Below, one piece after another: positions 8,528-18,558 of a stretch of DNA of 64,000 nt. This stretch comes from an uncultured Clostridium sp. (lineage in GTDB: Bacteria > Bacillota > Clostridia > Clostridiales > Clostridiaceae), in assembly GCF_937920395.1 (NCBI RefSeq), contig NZ_CALEVF010000038.1, forward strand, positions 26,842 to 90,841, given 5' to 3'. The notes beneath the pieces were generated by a model. It saw only the letters and a program-made list of their open reading frames with translations. It was not told where the DNA came from and searched no databases. Each line of letters opens with the position of its first letter. Positions within the stretch are counted from its first letter, which is position 1. The translations under genes and the position numbers were made by a program.

Positions 8528-9526
8528 ATGGTAGTTGTTGTAGATGGAATGGGTGGAGATTTTTCACCAAATGTTGTGGTTGAAGGTTGTATTGCAGCTA
8601 TAAAAGAATACGATATAAATATATTAATAACTGGCCGTGAAGATTTAATAAGTGAAGAGTTAAAGAAACACACCTATGATACTAATAAAATAAAAGTTAT
8701 TAATGCTACCGAAGTTATTAATACAAATGAGCATCCGGTAATGGCTCTTAAGCGTAAAAAGGATTCTAGTTTGGTAAAGGCATTAAATCTTGTAAAAAAT
8801 GGAGAGGCGGATGCGGTTATTTCAGCTGGAAGTACAGGTGCATTTTTGGCTGGCTGTACACTTATAGTTGGAAGAATAAAAGGGATAGATAGACCAGCTT
8901 TAGCACCAATAATTCCTGGTAAAACAATGCCTTTTATGATTATTGATTGTGGAGCAAATGCAGAATGCAAGCCTAATTATTTATTGCAATTTGGACTTAT
9001 GGGAAAAATATATTTTGAAAATATTTTAAATGTAGTTAATCCATCAGTAGGTCTTGTAAATATAGGTAGTGAAGAAGAAAAGGGTAATGAACTTTCTAAA
9101 GCAACTTTTAAGTTATTGAAGGAATCTAACTTAAATTTTGTAGGAAATGTGGAAGCTAGAGAAATTCCAACTGGCGACGTTAATATTATAGTTTGTGATG
9201 GGTTCACTGGAAATGTAATACTTAAATTATATGAGGGTACAGTTGCTACTATATTTGATTTACTAAAAACAAGTATAATGTCATCATTTAGAACTAAGAT
9301 CGGTGGTTTGTTATTAAAACCAGTTTTTAAGAAGTTTAAAAAGGATTTTGATTATAAAGAATATGGTGGAGCAGCGTTTCTTGGAGTAAATGGTATTTGT
9401 ATAAAAGCTCATGGAAGTTCAGATGCAAAAGCTTTTAAAAATGCAATTAAACAGGCAACAATATTTTATGAAAACAAAGTTGTTGACAAATTAAAACTAG
9501 AAATTGAAAAGCTTTCAGATAAGTAA
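8528..9526 (+). CDS. plsX: phosphate acyltransferase PlsX
   Basis: PlsX makes acyl-phosphate from acyl-ACP, the acyl donor used by PlsY to start phospholipid synthesis. It is a soluble, peripheral membrane enzyme. The 332-residue product begins [14 protein letters not shown], the classic PlsX N-terminus. It contains [22 protein letters not shown] and [11 protein letters not shown] motifs. Only a weak GTGAGG precedes the ATG. acpP, encoding the acyl carrier that delivers its substrate, follows 65 bases later. A perfect palindrome just upstream suggests control of this lipid gene cluster. Confidence 0.96.
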   Translation: MVVVVDGMGGDFSPNVVVEGCIAAIKEYDINILITGREDLISEELKKHTYDTNKIKVINATEVINTNEHPVMALKRKKDSSLVKALNLVKNGEADAVISAGSTGAFLAGCTLIVGRIKGIDRPALAPIIPGKTMPFMIIDCGANAECKPNYLLQFGLMGKIYFENILNVVNPSVGLVNIGSEEEKGNELSKATFKLLKESNLNFVGNVEAREIPTGDVNIIVCDGFTGNVILKLYEGTVATIFDLLKTSIMSSFRTKIGGLLLKPVFKKFKKDFDYKEYGGAAFLGVNGICIKAHGSSDAKAFKNAIKQATIFYENKVVDKLKLEIEKLSDK

Positions 9527-9591
9527 AAAATATAAATTGAGTTATTAATGGTTATTATGTAGTCTATAAAAATACAAGGAGGTGAAAGATT

Positions 9592-9822
9592 ATGTTTGAA
9601 GAAATTAGAGCGTGTATATCATCACAATTAAATATAGATGATGAAGAAATAAAAATGGAATCATCATTTATGAATGATTTAGGTGCAGATTCACTTGATA
9701 TTGTAGAATTAATTATGGAACTTGAGGAAAAGTATGATATAGAAATTCCAGATGAAGATGTTGAAAAAATTGCCACTGTTGGAGATATAGTAGAATATAT
9801 TAAAGCTCATTCAGAAGAATAA
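9592..9822 (+). CDS. acpP: acyl carrier protein
   Basis: ACP carries growing acyl chains on a phosphopantetheine arm during fatty acid synthesis. The 76-residue acidic product has the modification motif [10 protein letters not shown], with Ser34 as the predicted attachment site. AAGGAGGTGA precedes the ATG. It lies between plsX and rnc, the usual Firmicute context; fab genes are not in the window. Confidence 0.97.
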   Translation: MFEEIRACISSQLNIDDEEIKMESSFMNDLGADSLDIVELIMELEEKYDIEIPDEDVEKIATVGDIVEYIKAHSEE

Positions 9823-9880
9823 ATAATAAAAAGTTAAGGATAAAATTCCTAAAATAAACTTCCGAAAAGGAGTAATAATT

Positions 9881-10582
9881 ATGAAAAATGATATACAATT
9901 ACAGGAACTTGAAAAGAAACTGAAATTAAATTTTACTGATAAGGATTTATTAAAAACCGCAATTACCCATAGTTCTTTTGCAAATCAGAAAAAGAAGGTT
10001 GAATTTAATGAAAGACTTGAGTTCTTAGGAGATTCTGTATTACAACTTATAATATCAGAACATTTATATAGTCGCTTTACGCAGAAACCTGAAGGCTATT
10101 TAACTAAAATTAGGTCGTTAATAGTGTGCGAAAATTCGCTTTGTGATATAGCTAATGCTTGGGAACTTGGAATATATATGAACATGAGTAAAGGTGAAGA
10201 AATTACTGGCGGTAGAAATAGAGTGTCGATACTTGCAGATTGTGTTGAAGCAGTGCTTGCTGCTATATATTTAGATAAGGGAATAGAGTATTCTAAGGTA
10301 TTTATACTTAATAACTTTAAAACAACTATTGAGAAAGCAATTAATAATGAGATAATTTTAGATTATAAGACAAAACTTCAAGAAATATTTCAGCAAAATG
10401 GAGAAGTGAATATTCGTTATGAACTTGTAAAATTTGAAGGTCCACCACATAGAAGAAAGTTTTTTGTTAATATTTTAATAAACGATTGTGTAAAAGGTTC
10501 AGGGCAAGGGTTTAGTAAAAAAGAAGCAGAACAAAATGCAGCTAAAGAAGTTATGTTAAACAAGGATGATGTACATGAGTGA
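9881..10582 (+). CDS. rnc: ribonuclease III
   Basis: RNase III cuts double-stranded RNA, including rRNA precursors. The 233-residue product has an N-terminal nuclease domain with signature NERLEFLGDSVLQ; Glu47 and Asp51 are predicted metal ligands, and DCVEAVLAAIY supplies Asp120 and Glu123. A C-terminal double-stranded RNA-binding domain spans about residues 158-228. AAAAGGAG precedes the ATG. The 3' end overlaps the radical SAM gene start by 8 bases, implying coupling. smc and ftsY follow nearby, as in Bacillus. Confidence 0.97.
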   Translation: MKNDIQLQELEKKLKLNFTDKDLLKTAITHSSFANQKKKVEFNERLEFLGDSVLQLIISEHLYSRFTQKPEGYLTKIRSLIVCENSLCDIANAWELGIYMNMSKGEEITGGRNRVSILADCVEAVLAAIYLDKGIEYSKVFILNNFKTTIEKAINNEIILDYKTKLQEIFQQNGEVNIRYELVKFEGPPHRRKFFVNILINDCVKGSGQGFSKKEAEQNAAKEVMLNKDDVHE

Positions 10583-11666
10583 TTTGCATTACATTATTCC
10601 TATTTTCGTTCCACATGAAGGGTGTCCACATGAGTGTGTGTTTTGTAATCAAGATAGTATAACAGGTACAAAATCAAAAGTTGATGCAATGTATGTGGAA
10701 AAAACAATAAATGAATATCTTGAAACAATAAAGAATGATGATGCTATCATTGAAGTATCTTTTTTTGGCGGGACATTTACAGCTATAAAAATAGAGAAAC
10801 AAATAGAATTATTGACTGTTGCTAAAAAGTTTAAAGATAATAATAAAATAAAATTTATTAGGTTATCTACAAGGCCAGATTATATCGATGATAATATATT
10901 AAAGAATTTAAAAAAATACTCTGTAGATATTATAGAACTTGGGGTACAATCTATGGATGAAGAAGTTCTGCTGAAATCTGGAAGAGGGCATACTGCGACA
11001 GATGTAGAAAATGCATCTAAACTTATAAAGCAGTATGGTTTTGTTTTAGGACATCAAATAATGATAGGTCTTCCTGGAGATAACATAACTAAAGATATTG
11101 AAACAACTAAAAGAGTGGTTGCTCTTAAACCAGATATTTGCCGTATTTATCCGGCTCTTGTAATTAAAAATACTGAAATGGAAAGAATGTATATACAACA
11201 TAAATTTAAACCTTATTCATTAAGTGAAGCGGTAAATATAAGTAAGATTATTTATATTATGTTGTCCCAAAATCAAATAAATGTTATAAGGATAGGATTA
11301 CAACCTACAATAGAGATATCAGAGGGTCATGATCTTGTTTGCGGACCATTTCATCCTGCATTTAGAGAACTAGTTGAGGGAAGTATATATAGCGATTTAA
11401 TATATGATGTTATCATGAATAGCTTTAATAAAGAACTTAGTTATAATAGAGTTTTAATAAAAATCAATCCAAAAGATATTTCTAAGCTTTATGCTAATGG
11501 AAAAATTTATTTTAATGAACTGAAAAATAGATTAAAAAGAACTTCCCTAGATATATCTCAAGATATTACAGTTAAACGTGGAAGCATTAGTATAAGAACA
11601 GAAGAAAAGTGTATTATTATGACTATATATGAGTACTTGTCAATAAAGTATAAAAAAGGATTCTAA
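10575..11666 (+). CDS. radical SAM protein, Elp3-like (no acetyltransferase domain)
   Basis: This 363-residue protein has the iron-sulfur motif C-x3-C-x2-C at Cys17, Cys21 and Cys24 (CPHECVFC), SFFGGTFTAI, and IMIGLPGD in the SAM barrel. These resemble Elp3/COG1243 radical SAM proteins, but the acetyltransferase domain of full Elp3 is absent, so a tRNA role is only a guess. I chose ATG 10575, 8 bases after AAGGA; an upstream ATG at 10566 has no room for a ribosome site. It overlaps the rnc stop by 8 bases, and the gene pair rnc-radical SAM-smc is common in clostridia. Confidence 0.85.
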   Translation: MSDLHYIIPIFVPHEGCPHECVFCNQDSITGTKSKVDAMYVEKTINEYLETIKNDDAIIEVSFFGGTFTAIKIEKQIELLTVAKKFKDNNKIKFIRLSTRPDYIDDNILKNLKKYSVDIIELGVQSMDEEVLLKSGRGHTATDVENASKLIKQYGFVLGHQIMIGLPGDNITKDIETTKRVVALKPDICRIYPALVIKNTEMERMYIQHKFKPYSLSEAVNISKIIYIMLSQNQINVIRIGLQPTIEISEGHDLVCGPFHPAFRELVEGSIYSDLIYDVIMNSFNKELSYNRVLIKINPKDISKLYANGKIYFNELKNRLKRTSLDISQDITVKRGSISIRTEEKCIIMTIYEYLSIKYKKGF

Positions 11667-11706
11667 TTAGTGTATAAAATATAATTTCAATTCTTATAAG
11701 TTGAAT

Positions 11707-11755
11707 AAAGTATACATTACATTGAATAAATTTATAGTAATGTATTCTTTTTTTA
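11707..11755 (+). terminator. terminator after the radical SAM gene
   Basis: AAAG plus ATACATTAC pairs with GTAATGTAT plus CTTT (one T-T mismatch) around a 16-base loop, followed by a run of Ts. It separates the plsX-to-radical-SAM unit from the smc unit. Confidence 0.65.
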
Positions 11756-11793
11756 TATTAAAAAAGTTGAAAAATTCTAATATGAGGTGAAGT

Positions 11794-11892
11794 ATGAAAA
11801 AAGCGAAAAGAGATAAATATACAAAGGTAATTATTTACGGTATTGTTTTCATTTTTACAATAGGTTTTGTATTGCCAATGTTATTTAGGTAA
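11794..11892 (+). CDS. small single-pass membrane protein, DUF4044-like
   Basis: A 32-codon frame starts at ATG 11794 after a good ribosome site (GAGGTGA) and ends 16 bases before smc. The peptide has a basic N-terminus (MKKAKRDKYTK) followed by about 18 hydrophobic residues ending LPMLF, so it should be a single membrane-spanning segment with its N-terminus inside. Small DUF4044 proteins of this size occur near smc in Firmicutes; the assignment rests on size, context and shape, not on a clear motif. Likely translated with smc. Function unknown. Confidence 0.7.
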   Translation: MKKAKRDKYTKVIIYGIVFIFTIGFVLPMLFR

Positions 11893-11908
11893 AATAGGAG
11901 AGTGGTTC

Positions 11909-14900
11909 ATGTTCTTAAAATCTATCGAAATAAGAGGATTTAAATCCTTTGCGGATAAGACGGAGTTAACGTTTGAAAAAGGGATTACAGCAGTAGTAGG
12001 TCCTAATGGAAGTGGGAAAAGTAATATTTCAGATGCGGTAAGATGGGTTCTTGGAGAACAAAGCGTACGAAGCCTAAGAGGCGACAAAATGGAAGACGTT
12101 ATATTTGCAGGCACACAGTTTAGAAAGCCTGTGGGGCTTGCTCAGGTGTCATTAACACTTGATAACAGCGATTCTGAATTGGACATTGATTATTCTAATG
12201 TAACTATATCGAGAAGGTTATATCGCTCAGGAGAAAGTGAATATTTAATAAATAATACATCTTGTAGATTAAAAGATGTTCAACAACTTTTTATGGATAC
12301 AGGTATAGGAAAAGAAGGATATTCAATTATTGGCCAAGGTAAAATTGACGCTATTTTAAGTGGTAAAACTGAGGAAAGAAGAAAATTATTTGAGGAAGCT
12401 GCAGGAATCGTAAAATATAAAACAAGAAAAGAAGAGGCAGAAAAAAGATTAGATAGTACTGATCAAAATTTAATTAGAATAAGTGATATCTTAAGTACTT
12501 ATGAAGAACGATTAGAACCACTAATGAATGAAAGTGATAAGGCGAAAAGGTTTTTAAAGCTTTTTGAAGAATTGAAAAGTAAAGAAGTTAGCATAATTAT
12601 TGATTCTATTACTAAAGTGGAAGAAAGAATCAAAGGATTACATGAGGAATTAGATAAATTGCAGGTAGAAGTTGTAAAAACAACAGAAGAAAAAACATCT
12701 TTTAAGAAAGGTGTTGAAAGTTTAAATGAAGAATTTGAAAAATTTGAAAATAAAAGCCAAGTCGAGAAACAATTATTTTATGATAATAAGATAGTATATC
12801 AAAATAACATTTCACAAATAAATATTCTTCATGAGAGAATAGAAAATTTAGAAAAGGTTATTGATAAAACAACAAACGAGAGAAGTGTAGCTCATAAAAA
12901 TTTGTTAGTTTTAAAAAACAATAACATAAAAGCTGAGGACTTATTAAATAATATAAAAAATACTCAGACAGAAATCGATGAAGAAATAAAATTAGAAGAA
13001 ATGAAAATAAAAAATATTCAGGGAAATATAGAAATTGAAAGTAATGAAATTAAATCTCTTAAGGAAGTAAAACAAAACAGCATAAACAAAAACATGGTAT
13101 CTAACAATAGTTTATTAATCTTAAATAATAACATAGATATATCTAAAAACAGGATAATTATGTTGAAAAAGACTATTGAGGATCTTGAAAATTTAATAAA
13201 GATAAATGTTACTAAAAAAATAACCATTGAAAGTGAATTGGAAGAAGCAAGGCAAAAGATAAAACAATCTCAAAGTCAATTTGATAAAAATAAAACCGAG
13301 ATTAATAAACTTCAAAATATTTTATCTATAGATGAAAAAGATATGAAAAATTGTGCTTTTAAAATTAACAAAGCGGAAGCTAATTTTAATGTACTTACAA
13401 TACTCGAGAAAAAACATGAAGGTTATAATAAATCGGTAAAGAACCTAATGCAAAATGTTAATGAAGGCAAAGTAGGTAATATTCATGAATGTTTTGTTCT
13501 TGGTGAAATTATAAAGGTTGAAAAGTATTTAGAAGTTGCTTTAGAAATTGCTTTGGGGGGGACTATATCACATATAATAACCAAAGATGAGAATGTGGCA
13601 AGGACGTTGATTAATTATTTAAAAGCAAATAAACTTGGACGTGCAACATTTTTACCTTTAAACATTATTAAGGGCAGAAAGATCACCATTGATAATGAAA
13701 CTAAAAGTAATCCAGGATTTGTCGGAATAGCAAGTGAACTTATAGGTTATAATGAAAAATTTAGTGAGGTTATGGCATTTGTTTTAGGTAGAACAATCAT
13801 TTGTAAAGATATGGATTCAGCTTTAAATATATCAAAATATAATAATCATAGAATTAAAATTGTTACGTTATCAGGTGAGGTTATAAACGTTGGTGGATCT
13901 CTAACAGGTGGAAGTGTATATTCCAAAACATCAAGTATAATTGGAAGAAAAAGAGAAATTAAAGAATTAGATAAAGACTTATCAACCCTAAAAAAGGAAA
14001 ATGTTGTTTACTTCGAGAAAATTAAACAAGGTAAAACTGAAACCCTAAGATTTGACAATGAAAATTTGAAAATAAGGGAAGAGATTCACTTTGAAAACAT
14101 TGAGGTAGCAAAAAAAGAAGCTAAAATAAACTCAATACTAGATGATACAAATAGATTGAAGAGTAACAGCAAAAAATCAAATATTGAAAAATCTTTAGAA
14201 GAGAGTAAACTTAAACAAGATTATATAGAAATTGAAGAGAAAAATATGTTAGTTACTAATTTTACACATGCAAAAGACGAAATAGAGGAAAATTTAAATA
14301 AAATTGAATTTAAATTAAAAGACAAATTACAAGAAATTGACAATATAAAAGACTCGATTACAGGAGCTAAGATAAAAAAAGCTCAAATCAATGAGTCAAT
14401 ACTTAACAAAGATTCTGAAATTAAAAGATTGAATGTAGACATATTATCTCAAAGTGAAAAAGTAATTATATATTCTAAGGAAATAGAAGAAGCCATAAAA
14501 AATAAGGAAACAAGTATATCTTCAATTCAAAGTGTAGAAGAAAAGGCAAATGAAATAATGATTACCATAGAAGAAATGAAAAAAAACTTTGAGGATTATG
14601 AGATTCAAAGGATTAAGATTAAAGATAATATAAAAATAAAAGTGGGTCAGTTTGATAATGTTACGATGATCCTTGAAAAAACAGAAAAAAGTTTATATAA
14701 GTGTCAATTAGCTCTAGCAAAAGTTAGTATGGAAAAGGATAATTACTACAAGAAATTGAATGAAGACTTTGAACTAACATATGCGGAGGCGCTAATATTT
14801 AAAAGAGAAATTGATGATATCGGTAAGCTTAAAAATGAAATAGCAGCATTGAAAGAGGCTATAACACTTCTTGGTAAAATAAATGTAAGTGCTATTGAAG

Positions 14901-15463
14901 AGTATAAAGAGGTAAAAGATAAATATACATTTATGAATGGTCAAAAGGAAGACTTAGTATCAGCTAAAAATGAACTATTGACTGTAATAAGTGGAATGAC
15001 TGAAAAAATGAAAAAAATATTTGCAGAAAATTTTATTATATTAAGGCAAAATTTTAATGAAACATTTATGGAATTATTTAAAGGCGGTAGTGCAGATTTA
15101 ATACTTACAGAGGGTGATGAACTTACAGCAAAAATCGATATAAACGTACAGCCACCAGGGAAAAAGCTTCAAAATATAAGTCTAATGTCTGGTGGAGAAA
15201 AAGTTTTATCTGCGATTGCATTATTATTCGCAATACTCAAGATGAAGCCAACACCATTTTGTATTTTGGATGAAATAGAGGCAGCTCTTGACGATGCAAA
15301 CGTTGTTAGATATGCAGAATTTTTAAAGAGATTTTCTGATAATGTTCAATTCATTATAATAACCCATAGGAAAGGAACTATGGAGGCTGGGGATGTATTA
15401 TATGGTGTTACTATGGAAGAGAAGGGTGTGTCAAAAATAGTATCTATTGATTTAAAAAAATAG
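11909..15463 (+). CDS. smc: chromosome segregation ATPase SMC
   Basis: SMC forms the condensin-like ring with ScpA and ScpB that organises and separates daughter chromosomes. The 1184-residue product has Walker A GPNGSGKSN at residues 31-39, long coiled coils (about 170-510 and 670-1010), a hinge (about 515-665) and a C-terminal head. That head holds the LMSGGEKVLSAIAL signature and Walker B CILDEIEAALDDANV. The ATG at 11909 follows AGGAG by 8 bases and gives the family start MFLKSIEIRGFKSFADK; an upstream start at 11867 would overlap the small membrane-protein gene. ftsY follows 52 bases later. Confidence 0.97.
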   Translation: MFLKSIEIRGFKSFADKTELTFEKGITAVVGPNGSGKSNISDAVRWVLGEQSVRSLRGDKMEDVIFAGTQFRKPVGLAQVSLTLDNSDSELDIDYSNVTISRRLYRSGESEYLINNTSCRLKDVQQLFMDTGIGKEGYSIIGQGKIDAILSGKTEERRKLFEEAAGIVKYKTRKEEAEKRLDSTDQNLIRISDILSTYEERLEPLMNESDKAKRFLKLFEELKSKEVSIIIDSITKVEERIKGLHEELDKLQVEVVKTTEEKTSFKKGVESLNEEFEKFENKSQVEKQLFYDNKIVYQNNISQINILHERIENLEKVIDKTTNERSVAHKNLLVLKNNNIKAEDLLNNIKNTQTEIDEEIKLEEMKIKNIQGNIEIESNEIKSLKEVKQNSINKNMVSNNSLLILNNNIDISKNRIIMLKKTIEDLENLIKINVTKKITIESELEEARQKIKQSQSQFDKNKTEINKLQNILSIDEKDMKNCAFKINKAEANFNVLTILEKKHEGYNKSVKNLMQNVNEGKVGNIHECFVLGEIIKVEKYLEVALEIALGGTISHIITKDENVARTLINYLKANKLGRATFLPLNIIKGRKITIDNETKSNPGFVGIASELIGYNEKFSEVMAFVLGRTIICKDMDSALNISKYNNHRIKIVTLSGEVINVGGSLTGGSVYSKTSSIIGRKREIKELDKDLSTLKKENVVYFEKIKQGKTETLRFDNENLKIREEIHFENIEVAKKEAKINSILDDTNRLKSNSKKSNIEKSLEESKLKQDYIEIEEKNMLVTNFTHAKDEIEENLNKIEFKLKDKLQEIDNIKDSITGAKIKKAQINESILNKDSEIKRLNVDILSQSEKVIIYSKEIEEAIKNKETSISSIQSVEEKANEIMITIEEMKKNFEDYEIQRIKIKDNIKIKVGQFDNVTMILEKTEKSLYKCQLALAKVSMEKDNYYKKLNEDFELTYAEALIFKREIDDIGKLKNEIAALKEAITLLGKINVSAIEEYKEVKDKYTFMNGQKEDLVSAKNELLTVISGMTEKMKKIFAENFIILRQNFNETFMELFKGGSADLILTEGDELTAKIDINVQPPGKKLQNISLMSGGEKVLSAIALLFAILKMKPTPFCILDEIEAALDDANVVRYAEFLKRFSDNVQFIIITHRKGTMEAGDVLYGVTMEEKGVSKIVSIDLKK

Positions 15464-15515
15464 AGATTTATAATAACCGTTTTGTGCATCAAAGTAGAAA
15501 CAAGGAGGATTTGAA

Positions 15516-16427
15516 ATGTTTGGAGGATTTTTCAATAAATTAAAAGATGGATTAGCAAAGACTAGAAATAGTATAACGGAAAAAGTTAGTGAAGCATTAA
15601 ACTTAGCAATTACAATTGATGATGAATTGTATGAAGAACTAGAGGAAATATTAATTACCTCGGATATTGGAGTTGACACTTCTGTTTTTATAATTGAAAA
15701 ACTTAGAAAAAGAGTCAAGGAATTAAAAATAAAAGATCCATCAGAGATTATACCCTGTTTAAAAGAAGTTTTAATGGATATATTAGGGGAAGAGGAAGAT
15801 CAAACAAAGAGTGTACAGTTACCCAAGGTAATTTTGGTAATAGGAGTTAATGGAGTAGGTAAAACAACATCTATCGGCAAAATGGCATCATCATTAAAAA
15901 CTAAAAAGTATAAAGTACTTATTGCTGCAGCAGATACATTCAGAGCAGCAGCAATTGATCAGTTAGAAATTTGGAGTAGTAGAGCAGATGTTCCATTAAT
16001 AAAACACCAAGAAGGTTCTGACCCTGCAGCTGTAGTTTTTGATGCTGTTCAAGCTGCTAAAGCAAGAAAAGTGGATATACTAATTTGTGATACGGCAGGT
16101 AGACTTCATAATAAAAAAAATCTTATGGATGAATTAGCAAAAATAAATAGAGTTATTATGAGGGAGTATAGCGAGGCTCATATGGAAACACTATTAGTCA
16201 TTGATGCAACTACGGGGCAAAATGGGATTCAACAGGCTAAACAATTTATGGAAATATGCCCGATTGATGGAATAATATTAACTAAATTAGATGGTACTGC
16301 CAAAGGTGGTGTTGTAATATCAATTAAGGACCAACTTAATATACCTGTTAAATACATAGGCGTTGGTGAGGGAATTGATGATTTACAAGAGTTTAATTCA
16401 AAAGATTTTGTAGAGGCGTTGTTTTAA
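15516..16427 (+). CDS. ftsY: signal recognition particle receptor FtsY
   Basis: FtsY is the membrane-associated GTPase that docks SRP-bound ribosomes at the translocon. The 303-residue product is short: an N domain (about 1-95) and a G domain with GVNGVGKTT (110-118), DTAGR and TKLDGTAKGG. The long acidic A domain of E. coli FtsY is missing, as in Bacillus. AAGGAGG precedes the ATG. Its partner ffh lies two genes downstream. Confidence 0.97.
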   Translation: MFGGFFNKLKDGLAKTRNSITEKVSEALNLAITIDDELYEELEEILITSDIGVDTSVFIIEKLRKRVKELKIKDPSEIIPCLKEVLMDILGEEEDQTKSVQLPKVILVIGVNGVGKTTSIGKMASSLKTKKYKVLIAAADTFRAAAIDQLEIWSSRADVPLIKHQEGSDPAAVVFDAVQAAKARKVDILICDTAGRLHNKKNLMDELAKINRVIMREYSEAHMETLLVIDATTGQNGIQQAKQFMEICPIDGIILTKLDGTAKGGVVISIKDQLNIPVKYIGVGEGIDDLQEFNSKDFVEALF

Positions 16428-16473
16428 AAACAACGTAAAAAATATAAAAATAGTGCCTGTTAAGTAAAACTAC

Positions 16474-16502
16474 TTGACACCACATTAAAACTCTGATATT
16501 AT
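16474..16502 (+). promoter_or_regulatory. sigma-A promoter for ylxM-ffh
   Basis: TTGACA, 17-base spacer, TATTAT. The predicted transcript starts about 17 bases before the ylxM ATG. Confidence 0.75.
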
Positions 16503-16525
16503 ATGATTTGTGAGTCGGTGATGAA

Positions 16526-16873
16526 ATGGAAAAAAGATTTGAAATTTCACTATTATTAGATTTTTATGGAGTATTGCTTACACAAAAACAACGAACCATA
16601 ATGGATTTGTATTTTAATAATGATTTGTCTTTGTCTGAAATAGCAGAAATAAATAATACGAGTAGGCAAGCTATTCATGATACTATAAAAAGATCTGATA
16701 ACGCGCTTTTAGTATATGAAGAAAAATTAAAATTATTAAACAAAGACCTTGAATTAAAAAAGATATTTGAAAATATTATATTGGAATTAGATGAATTACA
16801 AATTAATATAAAAGATAAAAAAATGAATCAGCTTATATGTGATATAAAAACACAGATTATCGAGAATGTTTAG
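16526..16873 (+). CDS. ylxM: YlxM family helix-turn-helix protein
   Basis: YlxM-family proteins are encoded just before ffh across Firmicutes and are thought to modulate the SRP system. The 115-residue product has an N-terminal sigma-factor-like helix-turn-helix: a TQKQRTIMDLYF helix, then LSLSEIAEINNTSRQAIHDTI. The C-terminal half is charged and helical. Only a weak GGTGA precedes the ATG, and the predicted leader is very short. ffh starts 10 bases after the stop, so the two are co-expressed. Confidence 0.93.
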   Translation: MEKRFEISLLLDFYGVLLTQKQRTIMDLYFNNDLSLSEIAEINNTSRQAIHDTIKRSDNALLVYEEKLKLLNKDLELKKIFENIILELDELQINIKDKKMNQLICDIKTQIIENV

Positions 16874-16883
16874 GAGGTTTATT

Positions 16884-18233
16884 ATGGCTTTTGAAGGGTT
16901 ATCTTCTAAGTTACAAGATACCATAAGAAAATTAAAGGGTAAGGGTAAGCTTTCTGAAAAAGATATTAAAGATGCTATGAGAGAAGTAAAATTAGCATTG
17001 TTAGAAGCTGACGTTAATTATAAAGTAGTTAAAGATTTTGTGAGAAATGTAAGCGAAAAGTGTTTAGGTAATGGAGTGTTACAAAGCTTAACACCTGGGC
17101 AACAGGTTATTAAAATTGTTAATGATGAGTTAACTAGTTTAATGGGTAATTCAGAAAGCAAGTTAGAGTTATCAACTAGTGGGTTAACAGTTATAATGCT
17201 TGTGGGGCTTCAAGGTGCTGGTAAAACCACAATGGGTGGTAAACTTGCCCTTTCGCTTAAAAGAAAAAACAAAAAACCTTTGTTAGTAGCTTGTGATGTA
17301 TATAGACCAGCTGCAATAAAACAATTGCAAGTAGTAGGAAAACAAATTGAAGTTCCAGTATTTACAATGGGTGATAAAGTGAGCCCTGTAGATATAGCAA
17401 AAGCATCAATAGATTTTGCTCGTGAGAATGGTAATAATGTAGTTATATTAGATACTGCAGGAAGACTTCATATAGATGAAAACTTAATGGAAGAACTTCA
17501 AAATATGAAATTAAGTGCAAAACCAAATGAAATAATGTTAGTTGTAGATTCAATGACTGGTCAAGATGCAGTTAATGTAGCTGATAGTTTTAATTCGCAG
17601 TTAGATATAACGGGTGTCATTTTGACTAAATTAGATGGAGATACAAGAGGTGGAGCAGCACTATCCATTAAAGCAATAACTGGAAAGCCTATAAAATTTG
17701 TTGGTTCTGGTGAAAAAATGAATGACCTGGAAGTGTTTTATCCAGATAGAATGGCATCGAGAATACTTGGTATGGGAGATGTGCTTTCATTAATTGAAAA
17801 AGCACAGGATTCTTTTGATGAAAACGAAGCAAAGGAACTAGGAAATAGGATGTTATCTCAAGAATTTAACTTTGATGATTATTTGGCATCAATGCAGCAA
17901 ATGAAAAAACTTGGACCACTTAATAAAATAGTTGAAATGATTCCAGGTTTAAATAAAAAAGAATTGCAGGGTGTAGACTTATCTCAAGGTGAAAAACAAA
18001 TGGGAAAAAGTGAAGCCATAATAAGATCAATGACTGCATCAGAAAGAAAACATCCTAATTTGGTTAGTGGCTCTTCATCTAGAAAAAAAAGAATCGCTAA
18101 TGGATCAGGGACTTTAGTCCAGCAGGTAAATAAAGTTTTAAAAGATTTTGAAATGATGAAAAAATTTATGAAACAAGCAAAAGGATTCCAAAAACCTGGT
18201 AAAAAAGGAATGTTTGGTAAAATGCCTTTTTAA
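16884..18233 (+). CDS. ffh: signal recognition particle protein Ffh (SRP54)
   Basis: Ffh binds 4.5S/6S RNA and signal sequences of nascent membrane and secreted proteins, then delivers them to FtsY. The 449-residue product has an N domain, a G domain with GLQGAGKTT (108-116), DTAGR and TKLDGDTRGG, and a methionine-rich M domain (about 300-449; MQQMKK, MMKKFMKQ). The ATG at 16884 follows TAGGAGG; an upstream in-frame start at 16866 lies inside the end of ylxM and lacks a site. rpsP follows 48 bases later. Confidence 0.98.
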   Translation: MAFEGLSSKLQDTIRKLKGKGKLSEKDIKDAMREVKLALLEADVNYKVVKDFVRNVSEKCLGNGVLQSLTPGQQVIKIVNDELTSLMGNSESKLELSTSGLTVIMLVGLQGAGKTTMGGKLALSLKRKNKKPLLVACDVYRPAAIKQLQVVGKQIEVPVFTMGDKVSPVDIAKASIDFARENGNNVVILDTAGRLHIDENLMEELQNMKLSAKPNEIMLVVDSMTGQDAVNVADSFNSQLDITGVILTKLDGDTRGGAALSIKAITGKPIKFVGSGEKMNDLEVFYPDRMASRILGMGDVLSLIEKAQDSFDENEAKELGNRMLSQEFNFDDYLASMQQMKKLGPLNKIVEMIPGLNKKELQGVDLSQGEKQMGKSEAIIRSMTASERKHPNLVSGSSSRKKRIANGSGTLVQQVNKVLKDFEMMKKFMKQAKGFQKPGKKGMFGKMPF

Positions 18234-18281
18234 TATAATACTTGATAGATTACTAAAATTAGATTTAAGGAGGTGATATAC

Positions 18282-18524
18282 GTGGCAGTTAAAATAAGAT
18301 TAAAAAGAATGGGTGCTAAACATGCTCCATTTTACAGAGTTGTAGTTGCAGATTCAAGATCTCCAAGAGATGGTAAATTTATTGAAGAAATAGGATACTA
18401 CAATCCAACAACAGAACCAACTACTATTAAAATAGATGTTGAAAAAGCAACTAAGTGGATGAAGAATGGTGCACAACCATCTGATACAGTTAAAAGGTTA
18501 CTTAGCAAAATAGCAGTCAACTAG
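18282..18524 (+). CDS. rpsP: 30S ribosomal protein S16
   Basis: S16 is an early assembly protein of the small subunit. The 80-residue product begins (V/M)[18 protein letters not shown], the family N-terminus. The start is GTG at 18282, 7 bases after AAGGAGG; another GTG at 18273 lies within the ribosome site itself and is not usable. It forms part of the rpsP-khpA-rimM-trmD-rplS cluster typical of Firmicutes. Confidence 0.97.
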   Translation: MAVKIRLKRMGAKHAPFYRVVVADSRSPRDGKFIEEIGYYNPTTEPTTIKIDVEKATKWMKNGAQPSDTVKRLLSKIAVN

Positions 18525-18558
18525 AAAAGTTTGTAAGTAATGAATGGAGGAGTTTTCC

